From Hyphomonas sp. (lineage in GTDB: Bacteria > Pseudomonadota > Alphaproteobacteria > Caulobacterales > Hyphomonadaceae), in assembly GCA_017792365.1 (NCBI GenBank), contig CP051229.1, forward strand, positions 496,001-560,000: a DNA stretch of 64,000 nucleotides, in the 5' to 3' direction. Both the position numbers and the translations under genes were made by a program. Position 1 is the stretch's first letter. Each line of letters opens with the position of its first letter. The notes beneath the pieces are model-generated. The model saw nothing but the letters and a program-made list of their open reading frames with translations, searched no databases and was not told the origin of the DNA. Below are positions 17,664 to 27,608 of this stretch, in pieces.

Positions 17664-19013
17664 CTACTCCTTCCTGGAGCCCGCCAGATAGGACTCCAGC
17701 CAGTGGATGTCATAATCGCCGTTCTGGACATCCGGGTTGTCGACCAGCCTCAGGTGCAGCGGCAGTGTCGTCTCAACGCCGGAAACCACCATCTCCCCAA
17801 GCGCGCGTCGTAAGCGCATCAGCGCTTCATTGCGCGTCTGGCCCAGCACGATCAGCTTGCCGATCAGGCTGTCGTAATGCGGCGGTACGCGATAGCCGGA
17901 ATACACGGCGGAATCGAGCCGCACGCCAAGCCCGCCCGGCGCATGGAAGTCTGTGATCGTCCCCGGGCAGGGGACAAACGTTTCCGGGTTCTCTGCGTTG
18001 ATCCGGCACTCAATCGCATGCCCGGTGAACTTCACGTCCTTCTGGGTGAACGGCAGCTTGCAACCGGCGGCGATCCGGATCTGCTCGCGAACAAGGTCGA
18101 TCCGCGTGATCATCTCGGTGACCGGATGCTCGACCTGCAGCCGCGTGTTCATCTCGATGAAATAGAACTCGCCATCCTCATAGAGGAACTCGATCGTGCC
18201 GACGCCGAGATATCCAAGCTTCTTGATCGCAGTACAGACTGTCTTGCCGATGCTGGCGCGCGTCGAGGCGTTGATCGCAGGCGAGGGCGCTTCCTCGAAC
18301 ACCTTCTGGTGGCGACGCTGCAGCGAGCAGTCGCGCTCGCCGAGGTGCACGACATTGCCATGGCTGTCGGCGATCACCTGAACTTCGATATGGCGCGGCT
18401 TGCCGAGATACTTCTCAAGATAAACCGCATCGTCACCGAACGCAGACTTGGCTTCGGTCCGCGCGGTCTTGAAGGCATTCTCCAGGTCGGCTTCGGTCTT
18501 GGCCACTTTCATGCCGCGTCCGCCGCCTCCGGCCGCAGCCTTCACCAGCACGGGATATCCGATCTCCTTGGCGACCTTGAGCGCTTCCTTGACGCTCCCG
18601 ACGCCGCCATCGGAACCGGGAACGACGGGAATGCCGGCTTCCTTCACGGCTTCCTTCGCAGCGATCTTGTCGCCCATCATCCGGATGTGGTCCGCGGTCG
18701 GACCGATGAATGTGATGTTGTGCGCCTGCACGATGTCCGCGAACTTGGCGTTCTCGGAGAGGAAACCGTACCCGGGGTGGATCGCTTCCGCGCCTGTGAT
18801 GTCCGCCGCCGTGATGATGGCGGGTATGTTCAGGTAGGACTTGGCGCTCGGCGCCGGCCCCACACACACGCTCTCATCGGCCAGCCGCACGTGCATCGCG
18901 TCGGCATCGGCTTCGGAGTGGATTGCAACGGTGGAGATCCCCATCTCCTTGCATGCGCGATGGATGCGCAGCGCGATCTCCCCCCGGTTTGCGATCAGAA
19001 CCTTCTGAAACAT
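17664..19013 (-). CDS. accC: Acetyl-CoA carboxylase, biotin carboxylase subunit
   Basis: A 449-residue biotin carboxylase, catalysing ATP- and bicarbonate-dependent carboxylation of biotin on AccB, the first step of fatty acid synthesis. The N-terminal domain begins FQKVLIANRGEIALRI. The ATP-grasp part has the Gly-rich loop KAAAGGGGRGMKV (near 158-170) and the catalytic segment YFIEMNTRLQVEHPVTE (near 283-299). Length is typical. It lies 10 bases downstream of accB, clearly co-transcribed. Confidence 0.98.
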   Translation of the reverse strand: MFQKVLIANRGEIALRIHRACKEMGISTVAIHSEADADAMHVRLADESVCVGPAPSAKSYLNIPAIITAADITGAEAIHPGYGFLSENAKFADIVQAHNITFIGPTADHIRMMGDKIAAKEAVKEAGIPVVPGSDGGVGSVKEALKVAKEIGYPVLVKAAAGGGGRGMKVAKTEADLENAFKTARTEAKSAFGDDAVYLEKYLGKPRHIEVQVIADSHGNVVHLGERDCSLQRRHQKVFEEAPSPAINASTRASIGKTVCTAIKKLGYLGVGTIEFLYEDGEFYFIEMNTRLQVEHPVTEMITRIDLVREQIRIAAGCKLPFTQKDVKFTGHAIECRINAENPETFVPCPGTITDFHAPGGLGVRLDSAVYSGYRVPPHYDSLIGKLIVLGQTRNEALMRLRRALGEMVVSGVETTLPLHLRLVDNPDVQNGDYDIHWLESYLAGSRKE

Positions 19014-19023
19014 AATCGCCGCG

Positions 19024-19515
19024 CTATTCGATGATCATGAGCGGTTCGCCAAACTCGACCGGTTGCTCGTTGCCGACCAGGATGGATTTGACCACGCCGG
19101 CCTTTGGCGCCGTCACGGGGTTGAACGTCTTCATCGCCTCCACCAGCAGCAGGGTCTGACCCTCGGTCACGCTGTCACCCTCCTTCACGAAGGCTGGCGA
19201 ATCCGGATCGGGCATCAGGTAGGCCGTACCGACCATTGGCGATTTCACCGCGCCCGGATGCGATGCGTTGTTGGCTGGAGCCGCAGCGGCCGGTGCAGGG
19301 GCCGCCGCCGCAGCAGGCACCGCTGCTGGCGGAGCAGCGGCAACCGGCGCTGCCGCGTAATGAGCTGGCGCTGCGTGCACGATGGTCTCGCCCTTGGAGA
19401 CGCGTATCCGCAACTCGCCGTGCTCCACCTCGATTTCGCCGAGATCGCCATCGCGCAGGATCGCCGCAAGCTCACGAATGAGCGCCGTATCCAGCTTGGA
19501 GGATTTTTCCGACAT
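19024..19515 (-). CDS. accB: Acetyl-CoA carboxylase, biotin carboxyl carrier protein
   Basis: A 163-residue BCCP. The C-terminal biotinyl domain carries the biotinylation site Lys129 in LLVEAMKTFN, and the AccB thumb is present (PDSPAFVKEGDSV near 105-117). A flexible Ala/Pro-rich linker covers about 48-82. It carries biotin between AccC and the AccAD carboxyltransferase. Located between aroQ (6 bases upstream) and accC (10 bases downstream) on the minus strand. Confidence 0.98.
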   Translation of the reverse strand: MSEKSSKLDTALIRELAAILRDGDLGEIEVEHGELRIRVSKGETIVHAAPAHYAAAPVAAAPPAAVPAAAAAPAPAAAAPANNASHPGAVKSPMVGTAYLMPDPDSPAFVKEGDSVTEGQTLLLVEAMKTFNPVTAPKAGVVKSILVGNEQPVEFGEPLMIIE

Positions 19516-19521
19516 CCAGGC

Positions 19522-19968
19522 CTAACTCCGTTTGTTCGCCAACTCGATCGCGGCGTCGACCGCCAGGCGGTACCCATACGCGCCAAACCCTGCGATCACC
19601 CCGGACGCCGCCGGCGCCACGAAACTGCGACGCCTGAAACTTTCACGATTGCCCGGGTTGCTGAGGTGCACCTCAACGACCGGAATCGTCAAGGCTTTCA
19701 GGGCGTCATGGATCGCAATCGAGGTATGGGTATAGGCGCCGGCATTGAGGATTAGAGCCGCTCCCTTGGTGCGGGCTTCCTGAATCCAGTCCACCAGCTC
19801 GCCCTCATGGTTAGACTGCCGGAAGACAACCGACGCGCCGCCTTCACTGCACCGGGATTCCACCAGCGCGCGCACGTCGTCCAGCGTGTCGCGACCATAG
19901 ATTTCCGGTTCACGTTCGCCGAGCAGGTTGAGGTTTGGCCCGTTCAGGCAGTAGATGGTCAAACTCAT
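19522..19968 (-). CDS. aroQ: Type II 3-dehydroquinate dehydratase
   Basis: A 148-residue type II dehydroquinase of the shikimate pathway, converting 3-dehydroquinate to 3-dehydroshikimate. The signature [16 protein letters not shown] is at residues 10-25, with the catalytic Tyr24. The other conserved blocks are [25 protein letters not shown] and [18 protein letters not shown] with the catalytic His. First gene of the aroQ-accB-accC-aat operon and divergent from thiS, with 84 bases between the starts. Confidence 0.97.
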   Translation of the reverse strand: MSLTIYCLNGPNLNLLGEREPEIYGRDTLDDVRALVESRCSEGGASVVFRQSNHEGELVDWIQEARTKGAALILNAGAYTHTSIAIHDALKALTIPVVEVHLSNPGNRESFRRRSFVAPAASGVIAGFGAYGYRLAVDAAIELANKRS

Positions 19969-20052
19969 GACGAGCCCTTACCTAAAGGGAATAGTTCGCT
20001 GCGCGGTCGATCGCGTTTGCGCCAATCCTCGGCGAATTCGAAGGCCGGAGCA

Positions 20053-20253
20053 ATGCAAGTCTATCTGAACGGCCAACCCTCGGAAGCCCCGGAATCGACG
20101 TCATTGGCGGGTTTTCTCGACCACCTTGGTCTGCCGCGCAAGGGCATAGCCGTCGAAAGAAACCGGGAAATCGTGCCCAAGTCGGCATACGACGAGGTTC
20201 GTCTTGCAGCAGGCGACAGACTGGAAATCGTACAATTTGTAGGAGGCGGCTGA
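20053..20253 (+). CDS. thiS: Sulfur carrier protein ThiS
   Basis: A 66-residue ubiquitin-fold protein ending in Gly-Gly (VQFVGGG), the tail that is adenylated and thiocarboxylated to deliver sulfur for the thiazole ring of thiamin. The N-terminus MQVYLNGQP is typical. It overlaps thiG by one base (TGATG), with the thiG ribosome binding site AGGAGG inside its own last codons. No TPP riboswitch motif is visible in the 84 bases upstream. Confidence 0.95.
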   Translation: MQVYLNGQPSEAPESTSLAGFLDHLGLPRKGIAVERNREIVPKSAYDEVRLAAGDRLEIVQFVGGG

Positions 20254-21047
20254 TGCCCGATCAGGCCGGTAGCGGCAGTTCTGAAAAGCTGGTCGTCGCG
20301 GGAAGGGAATTCACTTCCCGGTTGATCATCGGAACCGGAAAGTATGCGAGCTACGCGCAAAATGCGCAGGCCGCTGAAGCCGCCGGTGCGGAGATGGTCA
20401 CAGTCGCCCTGCGCCGCGTGAATGTCGCCGAAGCTGGATCCGAACGTCTGATCGATCACCTCGATCCGAAGAAATACGTGTACCTGCCAAATACCGCGGG
20501 ATGCTTCACCGCTGAAGATGCCGTCCGGACGTTGAAGCTCGCTCGCGAGGCCGGCGGATGGTCGCTCGTGAAGCTGGAGGTCCTCTCTGACCAGAAGACC
20601 CTCTACCCGGACATGGCCGAAACGCTGAAGGCCGCAAAAGAGCTGATCAGCGATGGCTTCGAAGTGATGGTCTATTGCTCGGACGATCCGGTCTACGCGC
20701 GCAAACTCGAAGACGCTGGCTGCGCAGCGATCATGCCGCTCGGCTCCCTGATCGGATCGGGGCTCGGGATCCAGAACCCGGTCAACATCCGGCTCATCGT
20801 CGAGCAGGCGAAAGTGCCGGTTATCGTCGATGCAGGCGTGGGGACGGCGTCCGATGCGGCCATGGCGATGGAGCTTGGATGCGATGGCGTCCTGATGAAT
20901 ACGGCCATCGCCGAAGCGCGCGATCCTGTCAGGATGGCGAAAGCCATGAAGCACGCTGTCATCGCCGGCAGAGAGGCCTACCTCTCAGGCCGCATGCCGA
21001 AAAAGCGCTACGCGGACCCTTCGTCCCCCCTGGCGGGCCTGATCTAG
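20253..21047 (+). CDS. thiG: Thiazole synthase ThiG
   Basis: A 264-residue TIM-barrel enzyme that makes the thiamin thiazole phosphate from 1-deoxy-D-xylulose 5-phosphate, dehydroglycine and ThiS thiocarboxylate. Family blocks are [13 protein letters not shown] (near 14-26), [36 protein letters not shown] with the Schiff-base Lys near residue 110, [15 protein letters not shown] and [20 protein letters not shown]. Translationally coupled to thiS. The other thiamin genes are not in this window. It ends 9 bases from the convergent DsbA-like gene. Confidence 0.97.
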   Translation: MPDQAGSGSSEKLVVAGREFTSRLIIGTGKYASYAQNAQAAEAAGAEMVTVALRRVNVAEAGSERLIDHLDPKKYVYLPNTAGCFTAEDAVRTLKLAREAGGWSLVKLEVLSDQKTLYPDMAETLKAAKELISDGFEVMVYCSDDPVYARKLEDAGCAAIMPLGSLIGSGLGIQNPVNIRLIVEQAKVPVIVDAGVGTASDAAMAMELGCDGVLMNTAIAEARDPVRMAKAMKHAVIAGREAYLSGRMPKKRYADPSSPLAGLI

Positions 21048-21056
21048 CAAGGCGGC

Positions 21057-21758
21057 CTAGAGCGCCGCGCGCGCTTCTTCCAGGATTTCCTGCATCGTCT
21101 CGCGACGAAAGCCGCTGTGGTAGATGCCGTTCACGAAGAACCCCGGCGTCCCCTCTACACCGGCTAGTTCGGCTTCCTGTCTCACCCGCTGGACCAGTTC
21201 CAGCAGTCGAGGATCCGTGCGGTCCGCCCGGAATTTCTCCATGTCCAGGCCGATCGACGTCGCTGCGCCATTGATGATCTCGTCGGTGATCTCCGGCGCA
21301 TCAGCGCGACATGCATCTCGCGGTACTTGTCCTGACGCTGCGCCGCGATGGCGGCTGCCGTTGCATCAAGCGAAGACTGGGCAAGGATAGGGTATTCCTT
21401 GAACACAACGCGCACGTCGCCACGGCCGTCGTCGACCTGTTCGAACAGCCAGTCATTGGCTTGCCGGCAGAACCCGCAATTGTAGTCGAAGAACTCAACG
21501 ATCGTGATCGGGGCGTCATCCGGCCCCACGGTCGGATCGGCTGGGTTGCCCAGAAGGCTCTCGAAAGTCTGCCGCCGCTCCAGCTGCTGCCACCAGCGCC
21601 GCCTGAAGCACTTCAGGGTTCTCGGTCAGGTATTCCTGAACGATCGCCTCCACCTCCGAACGCGCCATGCGGTCGACGGAATCCGGCGCTCCGCCAGCTG
21701 AGCAGGCAGCCAGCAATACAGTAGACAGGGCGAACCCAGCGATCGTGCCGTTCATCAT
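21057..21758 (-). CDS. DsbA-family thioredoxin-like lipoprotein (frame broken near 21590 and 21300)
   Basis: Three frames join into one protein of about 233 residues. The first begins with a lipoprotein signal (TVLLAACSAGG) and a helical DsbA_N part (VEAIVQEYLTENPEVLQAAL). The second has QLERRQTFESLLGNP, then the active site YNCGFCRQ (a CxxC, preceded by ITIVEFFD). The third ends with GVEGTPGFFVNG, the cis-Pro loop, and the C-terminal helix. Adding one G at about 21299 (MAPEITDEII) repairs the second break; the first lies near 21590. These are likely sequence errors. The protein probably oxidises or isomerises periplasmic disulfides. It follows the M48 protease gene on the same strand. Confidence 0.88.
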
Positions 21759-21842
21759 CGAGTTGTTCCAACCAGCCTTACGTGGGAGCGGATCTTAGCC
21801 GCTGCTCAAGCCGACTTCGATTGCCCGTAGCGAGCAAGCAGG

Positions 21843-23201
21843 TCAACCACGGCGGCCGTTCGCTCTCGGGTCGGTGATCGCAGCGATGTCCGAGGCGCGA
21901 CGGCCATTTGGCGTATTCGGATCCAGTTTCCGCGATGCTCTGCTTGCGAACACGTGTGCGCGGCGCACATCGCCGATCGCGTAAGCCTCTTCTGCGGTGG
22001 CCAGGTCGGCGTCACCCACACGGTTCTGCTTGCCGTAGGCGAGGGCGAGCTGGTTCCAGGCGAAGGCGTTCTCCTTGTCCTGCGCGATCGCATCGATCAG
22101 GAGCCCGACGGCTTCATCCAGTTGCTCCTCAGCCCCGTCCTGTGTCAGCGAACGGGCAAGATTGACCTTCAACAGCGGCTGGTCGGGCGCCAGCTCGACC
22201 GAACGACGATGCGGCCCGATGGACTCTTCGATCTGTCCGCTCTCGAACAGGATCTGTCCCCGCAGCTCATGAAAGTACGGATTCTCGGGCTCGAGCTCGA
22301 TGAGACCGTCAATCTCTCTCAAGGCGGTGCCGATGTCGGGCACGCGATACGCCGATATCGACCGTGCGTAGCGGGCGGGGATCGACAGGTCGGTCGTCGG
22401 GTATTCGCGATAGACCTTGTTCGCGGGTTCGAGAAAGCCGATCAGCTTGGCCTTCATGCGCGCCATCTGGTCCAGCGTACGTTCCGATTGCGGTTCCGCA
22501 GTCGACCGGGCTTGAGCGACGCGCGAACGCAGGGCGCCGATGCGGTCGCTGGATAGGGGGTGAGTGCGGAAGTAGGGGTACCGCCGACCGTCCGACATCA
22601 ATTCCTGATAGCGATACTTCTCGAAGAACTCGATCAGGCCATCTGCGGACTGGCCTGTCGCTTCGAGGTAGGAGACCGCCTTCTGGTCGGCTGCGGCTTC
22701 TTCACTGCGGGTGTGCTTGGCAAACGTCAGATAACCAAACTGTGACGAGCTCCCGATCAGCGCCATGCCGGCATCCGGCGCGCCGGCCGCCATGGCGAGA
22801 ACGCCGAGGCCGATCGACATCATCGACATGTTGCCGGCGGCGCCCATGGCTTCGGTGCGGGTCTGAAGGTGGCCGCAGGCCATGTGGCAGGTCTCGTGAG
22901 CGATCACGCCCTTGAGCTGCTCCGGCGTCTCAGCCGCGATGATCAGGCCCGTATGGATATGAACGTTCTGGCCGCCGCCGACGAACGCATTCAGCGATCC
23001 ATCATTGATGAGATAGATGTCGACATCAGACGCACGCAGGCCAGCGGCCTCGAAAATAGGGTCCGAGTATTCACGCAGGATTGCCTCAATCTCCGCATCG
23101 CGGATGCATGGGCCGGGGCAGGCGGCATAGGCAGCGGGAGCCAGCGCCGCGAACAGCAGCACTGCGAAGACGCTCGATATCCATTTCCGCGCGGCGCTCA
23201 T
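21843..23201 (-). CDS. Periplasmic M48-family metalloprotease with TPR tail (BepA-like)
   Basis: A 452-residue zinc protease of the type that maintains outer membrane protein quality. A signal peptide ends near residue 26 (LFAALAPAAYA). The zinc site is HETCH (His102, Glu103, His106), and the third ligand lies in SEEAAADQ (near 166-173). TPR-like repeats fill the C-terminal half (ALREIDGLIELEPENPYFHE). I start at the ATG at 23201 because GGAGG lies 11 bases upstream and the signal peptide then sits at the N-terminus; the longer frame begins 37 codons earlier. It is placed before the DsbA-like gene, a pairing that fits folding and proteolysis in the periplasm. Confidence 0.92.
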   Translation of the reverse strand: MSAARKWISSVFAVLLFAALAPAAYAACPGPCIRDAEIEAILREYSDPIFEAAGLRASDVDIYLINDGSLNAFVGGGQNVHIHTGLIIAAETPEQLKGVIAHETCHMACGHLQTRTEAMGAAGNMSMMSIGLGVLAMAAGAPDAGMALIGSSSQFGYLTFAKHTRSEEAAADQKAVSYLEATGQSADGLIEFFEKYRYQELMSDGRRYPYFRTHPLSSDRIGALRSRVAQARSTAEPQSERTLDQMARMKAKLIGFLEPANKVYREYPTTDLSIPARYARSISAYRVPDIGTALREIDGLIELEPENPYFHELRGQILFESGQIEESIGPHRRSVELAPDQPLLKVNLARSLTQDGAEEQLDEAVGLLIDAIAQDKENAFAWNQLALAYGKQNRVGDADLATAEEAYAIGDVRRAHVFASRASRKLDPNTPNGRRASDIAAITDPRANGRRG

Positions 23202-23284
23202 CCGGCTGCCTCCGTATTCAGGGCTGCAATACTTGCGGAGCAAGCTACGTCCCCAAGTGGCGGAAACAAGGCCGCGGCGCAGCC

Positions 23285-25871
23285 TCAGCCGGCTTTCCTG
23301 CGGTTCCACCACCCCATCCGAGGTTTCTTGGGTGCGTCATCATCTGGTTGCTGTTCCGCAGCTGCGGAGGGCTGGCCGTGCAGCGGATGCGCTGCAAGGT
23401 CTACCTCGGCGGGCTCTTCCTCAGCCGAGACAGTCTCGGGTTCAGCGCGAGCCTCGGGCTCAGCGGCGGTTTCCTGCTCTGCCGCAGCCTCCGGCTCGAC
23501 CTCTGACGAAGCCTCCGCAGGTGGCTGTGTATCGTCTTCATTGTCCGAAGCTGTGTCGGCATCGTCGGATGCCTGACTGGCATCCGCTTTAGAGGCGACC
23601 TCTTCGTCAGTGCTTTCAGACTGTGCGCGTTCAGCTTGGCCGCCGCGACGACGCCGGCGTGATCGCCGCTTGCGGGACGTATCCGCACCGTTTTCAGCAC
23701 CTGCATCATCGTCGCTGGTGGTATCCGACTGCTCGGCCGCCTGTTCTTCTGGCGCCTGCTCCTGTTCCACCTCAGGCGGCAGGAAAGGGGCCGACGCGAT
23801 CGCATCAAGCATCTCGCCGCCATCGAGCGCGATATCCGGCGTCCGGCTGCGGGCATTCCGACCGCGGCCTGACTTGTCGTTTCGGCCCTTTTCCGAATCG
23901 CCAGTCTCGCTTGTTGCGTCCTGTTCTGCGGCCTCCTCACGAGCTCTGCGGCGGCGACCGCCTCGACGTCCACGGCGTTTGCGACGCGAGCCTTCCTCGG
24001 CCTCGCCGTCGTCAGCTTCTGCGTCGGCCTCGTCTTCCTCTTCCGCGTCGACGTCTTCCGGATCGGGTTCAATCGCGGAGATCATCTTGCCGAAGTCCTT
24101 CGACTTCATCGGCTTGTAGGAGACGGCTTTTCCGCCCGCGAGAGACTCCATCTTGAACTCGCCGACCGAGATTTCGCTGTCGGCCTCGATCCGGACGCTG
24201 ACACCGTAGTCCCTCTCGATCTCGGCGATCGACGACCGCTTTTCGTTCAGAATGTAGATCGCGACATCGGATGGCGCCTGGACCTGAACCGTATCGACCT
24301 TGTCGTCAGAAGCCCGGGCCTCGATCAGGCGAAGCACCTGCAATGCGGCTGACTCAACCGAGCGCACGCGGCCGGTTCCGTCGCAGGCGGCGCAAGGCTC
24401 GCTGGTCAGTTCGAGGACGCCCGCGCGGCGGCGCTGACGCGAAATCTCGAACAGTCCGAACTGACTGATCCGTCCCGTCTGAACGCGGGCCCGGTCGATC
24501 TTCAGGCTCTCCGCCATCCGCTTTTCGACCGCCCGGTTGTTCCGGTTCTCCTCCATGTCGATGAAGTCGATGACGATCAGGCCGGCGAGGTCGCGAAGCC
24601 GCATCTGCCGGCATGCTTCTGATGCCGCCTCGAGATTGGTCTTCAGCGCGGTATTCTCGACGTTGCGCTCCCGCGTGGCCTTGCCGGAGTTGACGTCGAT
24701 CGCCACCAGCGCCTCGGTCTGGTTGATGACGATGTAGCCGCCAGAGGGGAGGCGGACGGTTGGCGAGAAGATCGAGTCCAGCTGATCCTCGACGCCGCTC
24801 GCCACAAACAGGGGCGGACCTTCGGTGTGCTGGACGACCTTGCTGGCATGCGTCGGCATCAGCAGCTTCACGAAGTTCTTCGCCTCGTTGTAGGCGTCTT
24901 CGCCCTCAACGATGATCTGCTGGATGTCCTTGTCGTAGAGATCGCGCACGGCGCGCAGGACCAGATGTCCTTCCTCGTGGATCAGGCATGGAGCAGTAGA
25001 CTCCATGGTTCGCGCCACGATCTGTTTCCAGAGCGAAGTTAGATATTCAAAGTCGCGACGGACCTCGGTCTTGGTGCGCTTGGCGCCCGCTGTGCGAACG
25101 ATCAGGCCGGCGCCACGCGGAATATCGAATTCCGAAGTGATCGCCTTGAGCCGCTTGCGGTCGGCTGCGCTCGTGATCTTCCTCGAAACACCGCCGCTAC
25201 GCGCCGTATTCGGCATCAGCACGCAATAGCGGCCGGCGAGCGACAGATAAGTCGTGAGCGCAGCGCCTTTATTGCCGCGCTCCTCTTTGACCACCTGGAT
25301 CAGTACGACCTGACGGGGGCGGATGACTTCGGATGCGGTACTTGCGCTGGAATATCGACGCCTGACGCCGGAGAACGGCTTCCGTGTCGACGTCCTCATC
25401 CTCTTCAGCGTCGGCCGATGCGGTTGATTCCGGGGCGGTTTCCTGTTCGTCGCCTGCCGGCTCCGCTTCCGAGGAAGCGTCGTCCGCATCGTCCGCATCC
25501 TGGTCGTCATTAGAGGATTCAGCCTCGTCGTTGGACTGCTCTTCTGTGTCGTCTTCAGTGTTCCGTGCGCGCCGCTTTTCTTCCTCGGCGGCGGCCTCGG
25601 CCAGAAGCGCTTCGCGATCGGCCTGCGGGATCTGGTAATAGTCGGGATGGATCTCGCTGAAGGCGAGAAAGCCATGGCGATTGCCGCCATAATCGACGAA
25701 CGCCGCCTGGAGCGAGGGCTCCACGCGTGTAATCTTCGCCAGGTAGATATTTCCTCTCAGCTGCCGCTTGTGGCGCGCCTCGAAGTCGAAATCTTCAATC
25801 TGACCCTTCGAGACCACTGCCACCCGCGTCTCTTCGGGGTGGGTGGAATCGATCAGCATGAGCTTGCTCAT
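23285..25871 (-). CDS. rne: Ribonuclease E (frame broken near 25330)
   Basis: About 862 residues when joined. RNase E is the main endonuclease of the RNA degradosome. The first part has MSKLMLIDSTHPEETRVAVV and the S1 domain (RGNIYLAKITRVEPSLQAAF), interrupted by a roughly 85-residue Asp/Glu-rich insertion. The second frame resumes at EVIRPRQVVLIQVVKEERG and carries the DNase I-like catalytic region (IDVNSGKATRERNVE; LIVIDFIDME) and the zinc-link cysteines CAACDG. The C-terminal third is acidic and Arg-rich low complexity, a scaffold region typical of alphaproteobacteria. A two-base loss near 25330 (RKYRI|QEVI) explains the break. Since rne is normally essential, this is most likely an error in the sequence. 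Confidence 0.92.
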
Positions 25872-26258
25872 GTACGCGAACCTCTTGTTTTTGTTGTCGT
25901 GTGGCGCGCGTCGGCGCGATCCTCACACGACGGATGCTTGAATGCCGGGAATCGTCAGTTCGGTCCGGGGACGCTGCGATCAACTCTCGCGATTGCGCGT
26001 GCATTGAGGGTCCTGACCGGGGACCCGCAAACGCCAAGTCCCTGAAAAACGATGAAATCCTGCTGCTTCGCCTACACCAGAACCATTGCTAAAGGGTGTT
26101 GCAGACGAGCCTTGGTGCGCCGCAGGGGCGAACCGTGACGTCACCTTGCACAAATCCGCCTGCTTTGGAAAGCGGAATGCGTGTCCACCAATGATTAAGC
26201 TTCGACGCTTAAGGATAACGCTCGGTTTTTTCACCCATTTTGCGGCGATACAGCACGG
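25872..26258. promoter_or_regulatory. 387-base divergent control region of rne and the amidase gene
   Basis: The rne start and the amidase start are divergent, and no gene lies between. The rne side probably encodes a long 5' leader, as is common for autoregulated rne, but I cannot see a specific structure. The amidase side contains the inverted repeat at 26195-26212 and is AT-richer. No DnaA-box cluster is visible. Confidence 0.45.
26195..26212. promoter_or_regulatory. Inverted repeat upstream of the amidase gene
   Basis: TTAAGC-TTCGAC-GCTTAA is a perfect 6-6-6 inverted repeat, 47 bases before the amidase start, followed by GGATAACG. It could be an operator. The TTAA half-sites recall CtrA boxes, but the spacing (10 rather than 7) does not match that consensus. 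Confidence 0.35.
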
Positions 26259-27446
26259 ATGAGGCGGGTGCGGGCAAGGATTCTAGGGCTCTTATTTGCC
26301 GCGCTTGCGATAGCGCCGGCCGCCGCAGCTGAAATCACGCGTGTGCTGGACGTTCGCGTCGGTCCTGGCCCCTCCGGCACGCGGCTCGTGATCGACAGCA
26401 ATAAACCGCTGAATTACCGCGTCTTTTCGCTTTCTGCGGGCGCCGAGCGCATCATCATCGACCTACCCAAGCTGAGGTGGAGCGTAGGGGGCCTGACGGC
26501 TGAATCGGGGACGGGTCCAGGAGAGGGCCTGGTTGCCGGCTATCGGTACGCTCACAACGCTGCAGATTCGTCCCGTCTGGTACTCGATCTCGCGAAACCT
26601 GCCGAAGTGGCGCGTCAGTTCGCCCTCGAACCGGAAAAGGCGCAGGACGCCTACCGGCTGGTGCTGGACCTCAAACCGACGAGCATGGAGGCGTTCGTTC
26701 AGTCCTCGCTCAACAATCAGTCTCGTCCGCCGCCCACAACTCATAAGCCCGCAAGGAAGCCGCTGATTGTAATTGACCCCGGGCATGGGGGGAAAGATCC
26801 GGGCGCTTTGGCGAAATCAGGCCGGAAAGAGAAGGATGTCACGCTGGCTGCGGCGCGCGAGCTGCGTGACCAGCTGATGCAGGGGGGACGCTATGAGGTC
26901 GCCCTGACACGCGACGATGACCGCTTCATCGAGCTCGAGGACCGCGTGACCATTGCGCGCGAGCTGGGGGCAAACCTGTTCATCTCGCTCCATGCCGATG
27001 CCGGCGCCAACAGCAATACGCGCGGGTCGTCGGTCTACACGCTGTCCTCGGACGGGGAGAAGCGGGTCGAGACGGAGCGACACAAGCAGGACTGGGTCTT
27101 GTCGGTCGAACGCGACCGGACTCGGCCGGTGGAAGTCAACGAAGTGCTCGCGGACCTTGTGCAGCGGGAAACCAAGAACCAGTCAGCCCGTTTCGCGCAG
27201 ATGCTGGTCCCATCACTCGCGGAAGTGGGGTGGGCGGCGCTGCAGAACCCGCACCGGCAGAGAGGGTTTTATGTCCTGTTGAGCCCTGACGTACCGGCAG
27301 TTCTGCTGGAAATGGGGTTCATGACCAACATTCATGACGAGGCCAATCTTGCCACCGAAAAACAGCGCTCGCGCATGGTCGGGGCCATCCACGCGGCCAT
27401 CGACGAGTTCTTCGAGACGGAAGCCCAGGCGCTGGCGATGCGCTAG
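26259..27446 (+). CDS. N-acetylmuramoyl-L-alanine amidase with AMIN domain (AmiC-type)
   Basis: A 395-residue periplasmic zinc amidase that cuts septal peptidoglycan to let daughter cells separate. It has a signal peptide (1-24), an AMIN domain (about 25-140) for envelope targeting, a linker, and an Amidase_3 domain (168-390). The zinc and catalytic residues are visible: His176 in DPGHGGKD, Glu191 in RKEKDV, His245 in SLHADAG and Glu351 in LLEMGFMTN. Such enzymes are usually activated by EnvC/NlpD-like M23 factors. It is followed in the same direction by mrcA, a conserved alphaproteobacterial pairing. Confidence 0.95.
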   Translation: MRRVRARILGLLFAALAIAPAAAAEITRVLDVRVGPGPSGTRLVIDSNKPLNYRVFSLSAGAERIIIDLPKLRWSVGGLTAESGTGPGEGLVAGYRYAHNAADSSRLVLDLAKPAEVARQFALEPEKAQDAYRLVLDLKPTSMEAFVQSSLNNQSRPPPTTHKPARKPLIVIDPGHGGKDPGALAKSGRKEKDVTLAAARELRDQLMQGGRYEVALTRDDDRFIELEDRVTIARELGANLFISLHADAGANSNTRGSSVYTLSSDGEKRVETERHKQDWVLSVERDRTRPVEVNEVLADLVQRETKNQSARFAQMLVPSLAEVGWAALQNPHRQRGFYVLLSPDVPAVLLEMGFMTNIHDEANLATEKQRSRMVGAIHAAIDEFFETEAQALAMR

Positions 27447-27608
27447 GGGCGGCCGCTCCACATTACATTGCTCTCAGAAACCTCGGCATTTATCGACGCA
27501 GTCAGCAGCTGACGCCATAAAGTCTCCAAATTGGTCGCCGATTCCGATGTTTTGGCTGAATCGGTTAGACTTCGGCCGGGCCGGCGGCGCTTCACGAGTG
27601 GACCACAC

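Noticed and set aside
19969-20052. TPP riboswitch upstream of thiS
   Set aside because: The 84 bases available lack the conserved CUGAGA and related core motifs and are too short together with the divergent aroQ promoter.
26195-26212. A CtrA box upstream of the amidase
   Set aside because: The TTAA half-sites are 10 bases apart rather than the 7 of the CtrA consensus; kept only as an unnamed inverted repeat.
25872-26258. A replication origin in the rne/amidase gap
   Set aside because: The strand-composition change is broadly compatible, but I see no DnaA-box cluster, no Caulobacter-type origin motifs and no origin genes; recorded only as a window-wide skew observation.
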